DNA of 64,000 bases from an uncultured Prevotellaceae bacterium (GTDB lineage Bacteria > Bacteroidota > Bacteroidia > Bacteroidales > Muribaculaceae): NCBI GenBank assembly GCA_900318345.1, contig ONKD01000005.1, positions 22,827 to 86,826 of the forward strand. Direction: 5' to 3'. The stretch's first letter is position 1. The number at the start of each line of letters is the position of its first letter. A model generated the notes under the pieces. That model worked only from the letters and a program-made list of their open reading frames with translations, was not told the origin of the DNA and searched no databases. Shown here in pieces: positions 44,353-54,400 of the stretch. Both the position numbers and the translations under genes were made by a program.

Positions 44353-44429
44353 TGTGTGGTCGTTTCCCAACGACCACACACTCTAAACCTTAAAAATCTA
44401 ATCCTATGAAAAAACTTGGTGCAAAGTTA
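44353..44429 (-). ncRNA. Possible short leftward transcript with perfect hairpin
   Basis: On the minus strand TAACTTTG (44429-44422) is a -7-type box. About 40 bases further lies a perfect 12-bp hairpin TGTGTGGTCGTT/AACGACCACACA (44353-44380), followed in this direction by TTTTCC. Together they could make a ~70-base RNA. On the other strand a 30-codon frame (44406-44498, MKKLGAKLMLEFGKKRLF...) starts with a typical leader, so it could instead be a gene remnant. Nothing else was seen in 44258-44563. Confidence 0.3.
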
Positions 44430-44563
44430 ATGCTTGAATTTGGAAAGAAACGACTTTTTGTATCTAATAATTCTAAATTCCTCCTGAAAAATTGTTAATT
44501 TTTTTGCTATGATTTTTAGTAGTATAAAATATGGGTTGGAAAAGGTGCCAATCCCATAGAATA

Positions 44564-44596
44564 AAGGGACGGAAAGCCTAGTGCCGTCCGTCCCTT
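44564..44596 (-). terminator. Terminator of the Ser-rich repeat protein gene
   Basis: A perfect 10-bp stem AAGGGACGGA/TCCGTCCCTT with a 13-base loop, followed leftward by TATTCTAT, 43 bases past the stop. Confidence 0.65.
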
Positions 44597-44638
44597 CAGT
44601 TAGATGATAATTGTGTGTGTTTAGTTTCTATATTATCC

Positions 44639-46159
44639 TTAGTAACCAATCGAGAGCGTCATGTAGTGGTGTCCCAGATCGATGTTGGTTGACAGGGTGA
44701 TCCATCCGGTGCAGCCACCGCCGTACCAACTGATGCCACGGCTATCACTGGTGATGGGCGCTCCATATACCCTGGTGAGGCTGTTGTAGATCCTTCTGTA
44801 ACGATAGTTGTTGTAGGATGAGCTGTGGTAAACAAACTGTGCGTTGACCAATCTGTTGCCAGAATCGAAGCTCAACATGACATCGTCCCAGAGGTGGTTG
44901 AGCAGTATCACGTTTCTCAGGTAGATGATGTGATCGGCATATCCGTCAATCTCGTAACCATTGTAGTACAGATACTCAATCGAAGTGTCAAAGAGCGATC
45001 CGAAGGTCAGTCCCAGAATCCTGTCAATGACGGGAGCTCCACTGTAGGGTGCCCATCCGTAAGGAATTACAGGGCGATACCATTCATAGATGGCAGGGCG
45101 ATAGGGACGTACGGGAGGGGGCAGGGGACGACTCCAACTCCATGAGTGATGTGAATAGTTGTTGTGGAAGTCGTTGTGATAGTGATGGTTGCTGTAATCG
45201 TAGTGGTTGCCATTGCCTCCATAACCATTGGGCCTGTCATGGCCATCCCTTCTGCCATTGCCGCCGGGCTTGTCATTGTGGTGAACTTTTCCATCCTTGT
45301 CCTTGTCCACGTGACCGTTGCCGTTGTGGCGATCCTTACCACTCTTGTCTTTGTCCACATTGCCGTCTCCGCCGGGCTTGCCACCATTGCCGCCAGGCTT
45401 GCCGCCGGCGCCAATTCTGTCCTTGCTGCCACTAACGCCTTGAGTGGTTGTGCTAACGAGGTCGCGGCTTGTTGCTGTACCACGAACGTCAGTGCCGACC
45501 ATTTGGCTGTTGTCGCGGCGAGAGCTAGCGCTGCTCACTGAGCTACCAATCTTGGTGCTGGTGCCGCTGCCACGGTTCACCTGAGGCGAGGTGGTGCTGC
45601 GCTGAACGCTGCTGCTGGTGCCGCTGCCACGGTTCACCTGAGGCGATGTGGTGCTGCGCTGAACACTTGAGCTGCTGGTGCTGCTACCACGGATCACCTG
45701 GGGCGATGTGGTGCTGCGCTGAACGCTTGAGCTGCTGGTGCTGCTACCACGGTTCACTTGAGGCGAGGTGGTGCTGCGCTGAACGCTTGAGTTGCTGGTG
45801 CTGCTACCACGGTTCACTTGAGGCGAGGTGGTGCTGCGCTGCATGCTTGAGCTGCTGGTGCTGCTGCCACGGTTCACCTGGGGCGAGGTGGTGCTGCGCT
45901 GCATGCTACTACTGCTATAGCTACTGCGGTTAACCTGGGGTGTTGCTTCGCTGCGGCTCATTGAACTGGAGCTACTGGCTCGACTTACCGTCGGTGCCGC
46001 TGAGTTGCTGGAACGTGAGACAGCTGCCGACTGGCTTCTGCTGGCGGTGCTGCCCCCCTGTGAACGACTACGGCCTTGGGCCATTGCGTCTGATGCGCTG
46101 AAGATCAGGCATCCCATGAGAGCGAAGCTCATCATGATGTTTTTTACAGAAGTTTTCAT
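44639..46159 (-). CDS. Secreted Ser-rich tandem-repeat protein
   Basis: The 506-residue protein has a Sec signal peptide (MSFALMGCLIFSASDAMA-Q). Residues ~30-210 are low-complexity Ser/Thr/Arg sequence built on ~20-residue repeats of the type SSSSVQRSTTSPQVNRGSST. A Gly/Lys/Asp/His-rich stretch follows (GGKPGGNGGKPGGDG, then HNDKPGGNGRRDGHD), then Tyr/His/Pro-rich sequence. The last ~130 residues look folded (DTSIEYLYYNGYEIDGYADH ... GGGCTGWITLSTNIDLGHHY). The repeats suggest an extended, possibly O-glycosylated stalk; Bacteroidales glycosylate D-S/T motifs, but few of those occur here. I do not recognise the C-terminal domain. The gene is single, with its own terminator. Confidence 0.75.
   Translation of the reverse strand: MKTSVKNIMMSFALMGCLIFSASDAMAQGRSRSQGGSTASRSQSAAVSRSSNSAAPTVSRASSSSSMSRSEATPQVNRSSYSSSSMQRSTTSPQVNRGSSTSSSSMQRSTTSPQVNRGSSTSNSSVQRSTTSPQVNRGSSTSSSSVQRSTTSPQVIRGSSTSSSSVQRSTTSPQVNRGSGTSSSVQRSTTSPQVNRGSGTSTKIGSSVSSASSRRDNSQMVGTDVRGTATSRDLVSTTTQGVSGSKDRIGAGGKPGGNGGKPGGDGNVDKDKSGKDRHNGNGHVDKDKDGKVHHNDKPGGNGRRDGHDRPNGYGGNGNHYDYSNHHYHNDFHNNYSHHSWSWSRPLPPPVRPYRPAIYEWYRPVIPYGWAPYSGAPVIDRILGLTFGSLFDTSIEYLYYNGYEIDGYADHIIYLRNVILLNHLWDDVMLSFDSGNRLVNAQFVYHSSSYNNYRYRRIYNSLTRVYGAPITSDSRGISWYGGGCTGWITLSTNIDLGHHYMTLSIGY
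45556..45927 (-). repeat. 60-bp tandem repeats inside the Ser-rich protein gene
   Basis: About six units lie head to tail. Reference points CACGGTTCAC at 45571, 45628, 45748, 45808 and 45868 (with a one-base variant at 45688) show periods of 57 then 60 bases. Units are nearly identical, so copy number could change by slippage without breaking the frame. Confidence 0.9.
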
Positions 46160-46425
46160 AATCGTATTGTTTTAAATTGTTCAACAAATTCTTTTTTTCT
46201 TTGTCTTTTAGACTGCAACAGTTGTGCCCAGTTTAAGGCTATTATACATGGTAAGGCCCGTTAATCGCCTTATCGGGCATAAAGATGCGACCAACCGCCG
46301 TTTTTTATAGATGAATACCCTCGGTTTTTTCCCTCTATTACGGATGGAATGGATATGACGGATGACACGGGTGTGACGGATGGAATCTAGTCACACTCGT
46401 GAATTGTCGTGAAATGCTGTCGTTA

Positions 46426-47670
46426 TTAAATAGACTGCTTGAGCAGCAGCTGGGCGTCACCGTAGGACAAGAAGCGGAAGCCGTGATCCATGGCGAAGTC
46501 GTACATGCCACGCCACTGGTCATTGCCTACAAAAGCGGCAACGAGGAGTAGCAGCGTGGACTGGGGCTGGTGGAAGTTGGTGATCATGCCGCTCACGATT
46601 CGGTACTGGAAACCAGGGGCGATCATCAGTTGGGTGCTGCCCATGTAACTGTCGGCATGGTGCCTGTCCAAGTAATCGACGATGTTTTGCAACGCCTTTT
46701 GGGTCGAGATCGCGCATGGGGTGGTGTAGGGCATCCACTGGGTGACGGTGAGCGCCTCCTCGTCGGCATCGGGGTTCTCCTCCAGGATTTGGCCGATGTA
46801 GTAAAGGCTCTCGAGGGTGCGCACGCTGGTTGTGCCCACAGCGATGATGGGGCCAGGAGCGTTGATGATGTCTTGAATCACGTCTCGAGGCACGCTGATG
46901 AACTCGTAGTGCATGGGGTGGTCGCCGATGTGCTCACTCTTAACGGGCTGGAAGGTGCCAGCGCCCACGTGCAGCGTGACCTCTCGTCGCGTGATGCCGC
47001 GCTGGTCACACTCGGCCAGCACCTCCTCAGTAAAGTGCAGACCGGCAGTGGGGGCGGCTACACTGCCGTCGATGTGGCTATAGACGGTTTGGTAGTCGGT
47101 TGAGTCGCTCGCTTCGGTGCCACGGTTCAGGTAGGGAGGAATAGGAATCTCGCCGATGGCGTCGAGCACGTCGGCAAAGGTTACCTGTTGCCCGGCTCCA
47201 TCCCAATCGAAGGCGATTTCCCAGGCATTGCCCCGTTGCTCGCCACGGGTGGCGCTCAGGGTGACTTCATGGCCATCGATGGTGACCGTTTGGGTGAGCG
47301 CGCCCTGTTTCCATCGCTTGCTGTTACCCACCAGGCACTGCCAGACGCAATGGCCTGTGGTTTGGAAAATCTGCTCGTAGTCGCGTGGCAGGATGGGTTC
47401 TAGGCAGAAGATCTCGATCATGGAGCCGGTCTCCTTGCGAAAGCGCAGGCGGGCGTTGATCACACGTGTGTTGTTATAGATGAGTGTCGAGTGCTCGGGA
47501 AGCAATGCGGGCACTTCCCAGAAACGGCGTTCCTCAATCTCACCACCTTTATAATATAATAGCTTGCACTGCTCACGCTGGGCCAGCGGATGCTTTGCGA
47601 TGCGTTCGTCAGGGAGGTCGTAGTTGTAGTCAGCGATGCGCAGGGCGCGTATGTCGTCAATCAGGGCCAT
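46426..47670 (-). CDS. queA: S-adenosylmethionine:tRNA ribosyltransferase-isomerase
   Basis: The 414-residue enzyme adds the ribosyl part of SAM to 7-aminomethyl-7-deazaguanine in tRNA, forming epoxyqueuosine. Family markers are YDLPDERIAKHPLAQREQ, LIYNNTRVINARL, IPIPPYLNR, DYQTVYSHIDGSVAAPTAGL, HFTEEVL, VTLHVGAGTFQPVK and AVGTTSVRTLESL. The Bacteroidota version is longer than the ~350-residue E. coli enzyme, as here. It starts 4 bases after menA, so the two genes form a leftward operon. Nothing clear is seen in the 266-base gap upstream of the repeat-protein gene apart from degenerate ACGGATG repeats. Confidence 0.95.
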   Translation of the reverse strand: MALIDDIRALRIADYNYDLPDERIAKHPLAQREQCKLLYYKGGEIEERRFWEVPALLPEHSTLIYNNTRVINARLRFRKETGSMIEIFCLEPILPRDYEQIFQTTGHCVWQCLVGNSKRWKQGALTQTVTIDGHEVTLSATRGEQRGNAWEIAFDWDGAGQQVTFADVLDAIGEIPIPPYLNRGTEASDSTDYQTVYSHIDGSVAAPTAGLHFTEEVLAECDQRGITRREVTLHVGAGTFQPVKSEHIGDHPMHYEFISVPRDVIQDIINAPGPIIAVGTTSVRTLESLYYIGQILEENPDADEEALTVTQWMPYTTPCAISTQKALQNIVDYLDRHHADSYMGSTQLMIAPGFQYRIVSGMITNFHQPQSTLLLLVAAFVGNDQWRGMYDFAMDHGFRFLSYGDAQLLLKQSI

Positions 47671-47674
47671 TGGA

Positions 47675-48586
47675 TTAGGAATAGATAATCAGTACGATGG
47701 TTAATAATAATGTGAAGATGAGCATGTTGCGCGCCGTTTCGCCCAGTAGCGGGTTGAGCGCTTTGCCCTCGCGGTGGATGAGCTTGTACCATGTGGCGGT
47801 GTGCAGCACCAGGTAGAGCACGGGAATGGCGAGCGTCCACATGGGCAACTGCCTCCAAGCGCTCCAGCGAGCGGCAATCATCACCCACAGGGCACTGAGC
47901 ATCGCCATGCCGCAGTAGCCGTTGATGAGGTAGGCGAGGGAGGCGGGCTGGCGTCCGAAGATGACTACCGACGTGCGCTTCCCTGCCTCGCGGTCCTCTT
48001 CCACGTCACGGTAATTATTGACCAGCAGCACATTGACGCCTAGCAGGCCGATGGTGATGCTGGAAAGGATGACCAGTGGGTCAAAGCGTAGGGCCATCAC
48101 ATAATAGGTCAAGTTTACGGGCACCAGGCCAAAGAAAATGAACACCATGAGCTCGCCCAATCCGTGATAGGATAGGGGATAAGGACCAGCGCTATAGGCA
48201 AAGGCCGCCAGGGCAATGACGATGCCCACAGGCAGCAGCCACCATCCGCCATAGGGGATAAGGCAGCAACCCACGATGCCCGCCAGCACGAGCAGGGCGA
48301 GAGTGACGTTCCTGAGTGTGGTAGGCTTGATGTCGCCCTCGGTCACACCACGGCGTGGTCCCACGCGCCCGGGTTTGTCGGTGCCATTCAGGTAGTCAAA
48401 GTACTCGTTGGCGGTGTTGGACACAATCTGTGCCAACAACGCGAAAGCCACACAAAGCAGTGCAGGAGCCCAATGAAAATAACCATACCACTTGGCCAAC
48501 CCAATGGCGATGATCACACCGCTGAGCGACACGGGCAGCGTCCTCAGACGGAAGCACTCCATCCATATCTTGATTTGTCGTTTCAT
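47675..48586 (-). CDS. menA: 1,4-dihydroxy-2-naphthoate prenyltransferase
   Basis: The ATG at 48586 (MKRQIKIWMECFRLRTLPVS) gives 303 residues. This UbiA-family membrane enzyme attaches the polyprenyl tail to dihydroxynaphthoate in menaquinone synthesis. The first Asp-rich motif is NEYFDYLNGTDKPGRVGPRR and the second is NNYRDVEEDREAGKRT. About eight hydrophobic helices are visible. Menaquinone is the quinone of anaerobic respiration in Bacteroidales. A -7 box TAATTTTG on the minus strand (48617-48610) lies just upstream. Confidence 0.94.
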   Translation of the reverse strand: MKRQIKIWMECFRLRTLPVSLSGVIIAIGLAKWYGYFHWAPALLCVAFALLAQIVSNTANEYFDYLNGTDKPGRVGPRRGVTEGDIKPTTLRNVTLALLVLAGIVGCCLIPYGGWWLLPVGIVIALAAFAYSAGPYPLSYHGLGELMVFIFFGLVPVNLTYYVMALRFDPLVILSSITIGLLGVNVLLVNNYRDVEEDREAGKRTSVVIFGRQPASLAYLINGYCGMAMLSALWVMIAARWSAWRQLPMWTLAIPVLYLVLHTATWYKLIHREGKALNPLLGETARNMLIFTLLLTIVLIIYS

Positions 48587-48707
48587 TATCTTTTTTATCA
48601 ATCAGGGTGCAAAATTAGAAATTTTTTTCCTTTTTGTGTAGTTTTTTGGTTACGGGCTGCGTCTAAGGGTCAAAAACAAATTATTAACAATTTAAAATAT
48701 TAACATT

Positions 48708-49337
48708 ATGGAACCTATTCAAGAACAAAACTTCGAGCAGACTCAACAGTCAATGTCAGGGACTGTAGTACCCAGGCTGACTTTCGGCCAGGCCATCAAG
48801 GAAGCCTTCTCTAAATATGCCACTCTCAAGGGCCGTTCGCGTCGCAGCGAGTATTGGTGGTTCTCGTTATTTTTGACGCTGGTACTTCTCGTGTTTTTCC
48901 TGCCCATCATCTTGGTGAGCTCATGGTATTCATTAAAGGGTGTCGACGTTAACGAAACCATTATGTGGCCCATGGCCCTTGCTGGCCTACTGGCGTTTTT
49001 GGGCTCGCTTGTATGTCTCGCTCTGCTCATCCCAAGCATTACCGTGCAGGTTCGCCGTTTGCACGATGTGGGACGCAGCGGTTGGTGGTTGGTAGGGTGT
49101 CTGGTTGCGTCTATCGTATTTGAAATTCTGGCCTACTGCATTTTGGGAACCCGTTATGGCAACATGCTTCCCCTGCAGGAATACAAAGAGGCCTTCGCCG
49201 TATCTACCTTTGCTGGGCTGGCGTTATCTCTCCTGGGTATCTTCAACGCAGCCTTGAGCATCACCCTGTTTGTCTTCTCGCTGTTCGATAGCCACAAGGG
49301 GGTTAACAAGTACGGCCCCTCTCCCAAGTATCTGTAA
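48708..49337 (+). CDS. DUF805 membrane protein, first copy
   Basis: The 209-residue protein matches DUF805: FGQAIKEAFSKYATLKGRSR followed by RSEYWWFSLF, and later VQVRRLHDVGRSGWWLVG, with four hydrophobic segments. It ends GVNKYGPSPKYL, the usual DUF805 tail. The N-terminus is a short polar stretch rich in Gln. The family's function is unknown. A homologous gene follows at 49550 with its own promoter, so the pair is a duplication rather than one operon. Confidence 0.88.
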   Translation: MEPIQEQNFEQTQQSMSGTVVPRLTFGQAIKEAFSKYATLKGRSRRSEYWWFSLFLTLVLLVFFLPIILVSSWYSLKGVDVNETIMWPMALAGLLAFLGSLVCLALLIPSITVQVRRLHDVGRSGWWLVGCLVASIVFEILAYCILGTRYGNMLPLQEYKEAFAVSTFAGLALSLLGIFNAALSITLFVFSLFDSHKGVNKYGPSPKYL

Positions 49338-49379
49338 GGCATAATTATCTACAAGACTCATATATATATATTGAAAAGA

Positions 49380-49417
49380 GCATGCAAGTCTTCATCGGCT
49401 TGCATGCCTTGATTTTT
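49380..49417 (+). terminator. Terminator between the two DUF805 genes
   Basis: A perfect 9-bp stem GCATGCAAG/CTTGCATGC with a 10-base loop and then TTTTT after five bases. Confidence 0.6.
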
Positions 49418-49459
49418 GGGGGATTATACCTGGTCGTTATGGGAAAAATCGGGTTATGA

Positions 49460-49491
49460 TTTGGTACAATGGATAATATTATCTACCTTTG
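49460..49491 (+). promoter_or_regulatory. Promoter of the second DUF805 gene
   Basis: TTTG (49460-49463) and TACCTTTG (49484-49491) with 20 bases between them are a good Bacteroidota promoter match; the gene starts at 49550. Confidence 0.65.
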
Positions 49492-49549
49492 TAATCAGTG
49501 AAAAGTATTGTTTTTTAACCGAACTAATATAAACCAATATATCAAGAAA

Positions 49550-50158
49550 ATGGAACAGAAAAATCAACTGCAACCTCCCGTGTTTAATCAGCCGCAGCAG
49601 TCAGGGCCTCAGTATCAACCGCGTGTTAGCGCCAGTCCCATGATGGACCCTGTCGAGGCCGTGAAGACATGCTTCAGGAAGTACTTTGATTTTAAGGGCC
49701 GTGCCCGTCGCAGCGAGTACTGGTGGTTTGTACTCTTTGTGATGATTGTATCGAGTGTGTTCAATTATGGAGGCTTATTGTTGCCATTCCTTTCCTATGT
49801 GGGTATGCTCTGCTCGTTGCTGCTGCTCATCCCTCAGTTTGCTGCTATGACACGTCGCTTGCATGACACAGGACGTAGTGGCTGGTGGGTTGCGATACTG
49901 GCTATCTTATATGTGGTGGTTCTGGTGTCGATGGCCATACTGGTCGCCCCCTATGGCACACAGTTGTTTGAAACGACCGACAGCATGGTTCAGGCCGAGA
50001 TGATGGCCGATGCTTTTCAGTCCAATCCTGTTGTGGCAACCGTGATGACCGGCAGCGCTCTCTTGGGGCTCTTATTGATGGTTATCACCTTTATTTTCAC
50101 CTTGCTGGACAGCAAGTGGGGCGAGAACAAGTACGGCCCCTCCCCCAAATACCAGTAA
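49550..50158 (+). CDS. DUF805 membrane protein, second copy
   Basis: The ATG at 49550 (MEQKNQLQPPVFNQPQQSGP) gives 202 residues; an earlier in-frame TTG is less likely. It has the same signature as its neighbour: PVEAVKTCFRKYFDFKGRAR followed by RSEYWWFVLF, then MTRRLHDTGRSGWWVAI and the tail GENKYGPSPKYQ. Four hydrophobic segments are visible. The Gln/Pro-rich N-terminus is longer than in the first copy. Function unknown; separately expressed from the first copy. Confidence 0.88.
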   Translation: MEQKNQLQPPVFNQPQQSGPQYQPRVSASPMMDPVEAVKTCFRKYFDFKGRARRSEYWWFVLFVMIVSSVFNYGGLLLPFLSYVGMLCSLLLLIPQFAAMTRRLHDTGRSGWWVAILAILYVVVLVSMAILVAPYGTQLFETTDSMVQAEMMADAFQSNPVVATVMTGSALLGLLLMVITFIFTLLDSKWGENKYGPSPKYQ

Positions 50159-50201
50159 ATCCTTTAATGTGATTTGATGACAATAAAGTGCAGATACAAT
50201 A

Positions 50202-50227
50202 TAGAGACGCAAAATTTTGCGTCTCTA
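50202..50227. terminator. Perfect 26-base palindrome between convergent genes
   Basis: The arms TAGAGACGCAAAA and TTTTGCGTCTCTA pair over 13 bp without a loop interruption. CATTTTTAA follows on the plus strand and GTATTG-type sequence on the other. It lies between the second DUF805 gene (plus) and pfkA (minus), so it can serve both as terminator. GTAGAGACGC-type palindromes are known to me as dispersed repeats in bacterial genomes. Confidence 0.6.
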
Positions 50228-50280
50228 CATTTTTAATATGTTTATTTTCAGTGTCTTATTTCTGTCAAACTCACGTTAAT

Positions 50281-51261
50281 CTAGATAGACAGGCGGTGCA
50301 GGACATCGAGCAGTTCGGTGTCGATGGTCTTGGTGTGGCGGATGGCCTTGCTGAAGGGGACATAAATCATTTTCTCGTCATCGTCGCCGATCATGATGTT
50401 GCGTTGACCTTCCATCAGGGCATCGATGGCTGCTGCACCCATGCGCGAGGCCAGGATGCGGTCTTGGGCAGTAGGACTGCCACCGCGCTGCAGGTGTCCC
50501 AGGATGGTCACCCTCACGTTATATTGCGGGAACTCTTTCTTGACCCTTTCGGCCACGCCCATGGCGCCGCCCGTGACGGGACTCTCGGCGACGAGGGCAA
50601 TCGACGAGTTCTTGCTCTTGCGGAAACCGCTCTGGATGAGTTCTGAAAGTTGGTCGACCTTGGATGCCATCTCGGGGATGATGGCAGCCTCGGCACCACT
50701 GGCGATGGCGCCATTGAGGGCCAGGAAGCTTGACTCGCGCCCCATTACCTCGATGATGAACAGGCGCTCGTGGCTTGATGCCGTGTCGCGGATGCGGTCC
50801 ACACACCACATGATGGTGTTCAATGCGGTGTCATAGCCGATGGTGTGGTCGGTGCCGCTCAGGTCGTTGTCGATGGTGCCTGGAATGCCCACGATGGGGA
50901 TGTCAAATTCTTTGGCAAACTGCTGTGCGCCGCTTAGCGAGCCGTCGCCACCGATGACTACGAGTGCGTCGATGTCGTGCTTCTTCATGTTTTCATAGGC
51001 TTGTTTCCGTCCCTCGACAGTCATGAACTCCTTGCAACGCGCCGTCTTGAGGATGGTGCCGCCGTGGTGCATGATACCCGATACACTTTGGGTCTGTAAA
51101 TCCACAATTTCATCATCTACCAGCCCCTTGTAGCCACGGTAGATGCCTTTTACCTTGAAACCGTTAAAAATCGCCGAGCGGGTGACCGCGCGAATTGCTG
51201 CGTTCATGCCTGGAGCGTCACCACCCGAGGTCAACACGCCTATTGTTTTGATAGCTGCCAT
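50281..51261 (-). CDS. pfkA: ATP-dependent 6-phosphofructokinase
   Basis: The ATG at 51261 ([20 protein letters not shown]) gives 326 residues, the normal size of bacterial group-A PFKs. The nucleotide site GGDAPG is at 13-18 and the ATP marker GGDGS at 104-108, where the pyrophosphate enzyme has GGDD. PGTIDND, with the catalytic TIDND motif, and [10 protein letters not shown] also fit. It phosphorylates fructose 6-phosphate in glycolysis. It differs from the PPi enzyme at 13277 in length and motifs, so the cell has both an irreversible and a reversible route. Confidence 0.96.
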   Translation of the reverse strand: MAAIKTIGVLTSGGDAPGMNAAIRAVTRSAIFNGFKVKGIYRGYKGLVDDEIVDLQTQSVSGIMHHGGTILKTARCKEFMTVEGRKQAYENMKKHDIDALVVIGGDGSLSGAQQFAKEFDIPIVGIPGTIDNDLSGTDHTIGYDTALNTIMWCVDRIRDTASSHERLFIIEVMGRESSFLALNGAIASGAEAAIIPEMASKVDQLSELIQSGFRKSKNSSIALVAESPVTGGAMGVAERVKKEFPQYNVRVTILGHLQRGGSPTAQDRILASRMGAAAIDALMEGQRNIMIGDDDEKMIYVPFSKAIRHTKTIDTELLDVLHRLSI

Positions 51262-51457
51262 AAATACTTGTTCTTGTGGTTGATTGTTATAACGCTGCAA
51301 ATTTACACTTTTTTTGTAAAAAGTCAAGAAAAAGTCATAACCTGTTATCTCTTTTAGGGCTTATCGGGGTTAATTATTGCAAAAATAAGCGATTGGTATA
51401 ATAATTGTGGTATATTTGAAGTCTTTATTATAGATAACACTAAAAAATGGCGCGATC

Positions 51458-54400
51458 ATGAAAAGAATATTCACCATTTTCACATTATTTTTAATGATTA
51501 TGGCATCCCCTTTTAACTCAATGGGTAAGGACAAGAAAGTCATTGACTTCAATTATCCTCAAGACGTCTCTAAGGAGGCTCTAGTCGATCTGGACAACGC
51601 GCTCAAGAGCGGCAACGGACAATTGACTGTAGATGCGCTGGTGCGTTACAGTATCGCCGAGAGCGGTATCTCTCAGGACAATATGCCCGACATCGTCAAG
51701 CGCATCGAGCAAACTATCGCCAAGGAAAAGCAGCCCCACATCAAGGCTTTGCTCTACTACTTTGAGGCGCTTGTCTATCAGGGCTACCGTGACCGCTATG
51801 CCCGCTGGAGCGACCGCAACAATCCCGTGGAGGAAGTGCCCGCCGACGTCAGCGAGTGGGACCGCCAGCAGTTTGATAAGAAGATTGCCGAACTCATCGA
51901 GAAGAGCCTCACTGAACCCGACGCCCTCAAGGCCGTAGCGGTGACCTCGCTGTCTGGAATCATCGAGTGCAATGAGTTGGGTGCCACCTACGTGCCCACG
52001 TTGCACGAGTTCATGTTGATGAAGGGCATGGAGATGCTCCAAAGCATGAATGACGACAATGAAGACTTGCGGGAGCGCATCAAGACAGATTGGCTCAATG
52101 CCACCGAGGGTAATGCCCCGGCTAATATCTTTGCCATTGTCTCCACAAGAGAGGGTGACTTCCGCACCGCCTACGAGCGCTATCGAGATAACGAGCACTG
52201 CGGCTATCTGCTACCACATTTAAGCTTTGACGACAACAAACAAAGGTACAGCGAATTAAAGAGCTACCTGCAGCGATTCCCCAACACGATCTATGCCGCC
52301 CAGGTCAATAACATGATCATTGATATGGAACAGAAGGAGCTGCACGTGAATTACCCCAATATTGTCTCCTCACGGGATAAAATAACTGTGACCGCCAGTG
52401 TCAATAACGCTAACTCCTATTGGCTGGTCGTCTATCGCGTTGATGAACAGGACCTTTACTCCGGCCATATTGATCCTAACCGACTGCATTTTGTCTCGCG
52501 GACACCAGTCACTGTGCAGGGAATCGTCCCGTTCAATGTGGAAGATGTCAAGTCCGAATTGCCTCCGTTGCCTTACGGCTACTACGTCATCATACCAAAG
52601 CTGGATAAGGACGAGAAACCAAATCTCAACATCTATGACAGACAATTGTTGCGAGTAACTGACATTGGCCACTTCGCTGTGAATCGCATAGACCATCATG
52701 ACATTATCGCGGCAGTGGACATCAACACTGGCATGCCATTACAGGGCGTGACCGTTAACAGCATAAGGCAGAAAAAGAATCTTGGTGAGACTGGAAAAGA
52801 CGGTATACTCAAACTCGATTTCATGGGAAATGACGATAGCAATCTCATAATCAAGACCATCAAGGGTGATGACCGTTACGGCCCCATGACCCATTTAAGT
52901 CGGATAGTAGAGCGCGATTATGATAATATTTCCGCTCGATTCTACAGCGACCTTGGCGTGTACCGTCCTGGCGAGACTATCCAATGGGCAATTAACATCT
53001 ATCAGGTGACAAATGACGAAAACACACCTAGGGAAGACGAGGTCTTTTGGGTGAGGTTTAGTGATTCTAATGGAAAGGAGATTGACTCGACAAAAGTCGT
53101 CAGCGATGAGTACGGGCGCATCGAAGGTTCGTTCGTCGTGCCCAAGGACCGAATGAATGGCATGTTCCAAATTCAAATAGGACGCGGTTATAGAAACGGC
53201 CGGATTTTAGCCCCGATCGGCTCTTGGGGCGTCAACGTGAGTGAGTACAAAACGCCAACCTTTGAGGTTACTTTCCCTGATGCCCGTCGTAGCTATGTCG
53301 CTGGCCAGCCCGTCAAGGTAACCGGTAAGGCTATGACCTATAGTGGCCTGCCGGTGCAGAACACCGAGGTGCGCTTGTCGCTCATCCGGAACAAGTGGTC
53401 CTGGTGGTGCTGGAGCATGCACAACAACAATGGTGAACACCTACTGGACACCACTGTCGTCACCGATGAACAAGGCAATTTTACCATCGAATTTGCCCCA
53501 GACCTGTTCCAAGAGAACAAAGACTTGATGCTCGGCAAGCGCCGCTGGGCACGCTATAATTACAAGGTCGTTGCCACCGTCACTAACGATGCGGGCGAAA
53601 CCCATGAGGAAAGCACCTCGTTTATCGTGGGTACCCGTCGCGGCATCGAACTGGGTGCTATCAACGAGAACGTCTATTTTAACGACAAGCCCATCAAGCT
53701 GCCGTTGAAGTATAACACTACCGACGAGGAACACCCTGACACATGGTGTACTTGGGAGGTGACTCCGCTGGGCGAAAAAGAGCCCGTCAAGACCGGTAAT
53801 CTCAACACCGCCGACCCGACCATCGACCTGACCAGCCTGCCCTCGGGCCAATACACGCTCAAGGTGCATATTCTTGATGCCGAGGAGGGCGAGCAGGACG
53901 TGGATGTGAGCCGCACGATCACCATCTACCGTAAGGGCGACAAGATCTCGCCCGTCAAGGAGTGCCCACTGTGGCTCACGCCGATTGGAATGAGTGTCGA
54001 TAAGAACAACAAGGGCCATATCACCATCGGCGTATCCACGCCCAAAGCCTATATTTACTATATTGCAAATTCACGCAACGGCATCATCAGCGAGGGATGG
54101 CTCAACTACAAGGCCGGCATGCACGACTTCACTGTGCCTCTTCCCAAGGAGGCTGGCGCTGACGTGACTGTTAAGTTCATTGCCTACTACGCCACCAAAG
54201 TTTGGGAAAAAGAGGCAAAGCTTGAGAATCCCTACAAGGCCGAAGCGATGAAGATTACCGCTACCTCGTTCCGCAACAAACTCGTGCCTGGCAACATCGA
54301 GCGTTGGTCGTTTACACTGACCGACCAGAACGGCAAGCCGCGTCCTGGTGCCATGCTGCTCGACATGTATGACAAAGCCATCGCCAGCATCGCCGAGAAC

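Noticed and set aside
45556-45927. CRISPR-like array
   Set aside because: The 60-bp units are contiguous without unique spacers and encode protein repeats in frame.
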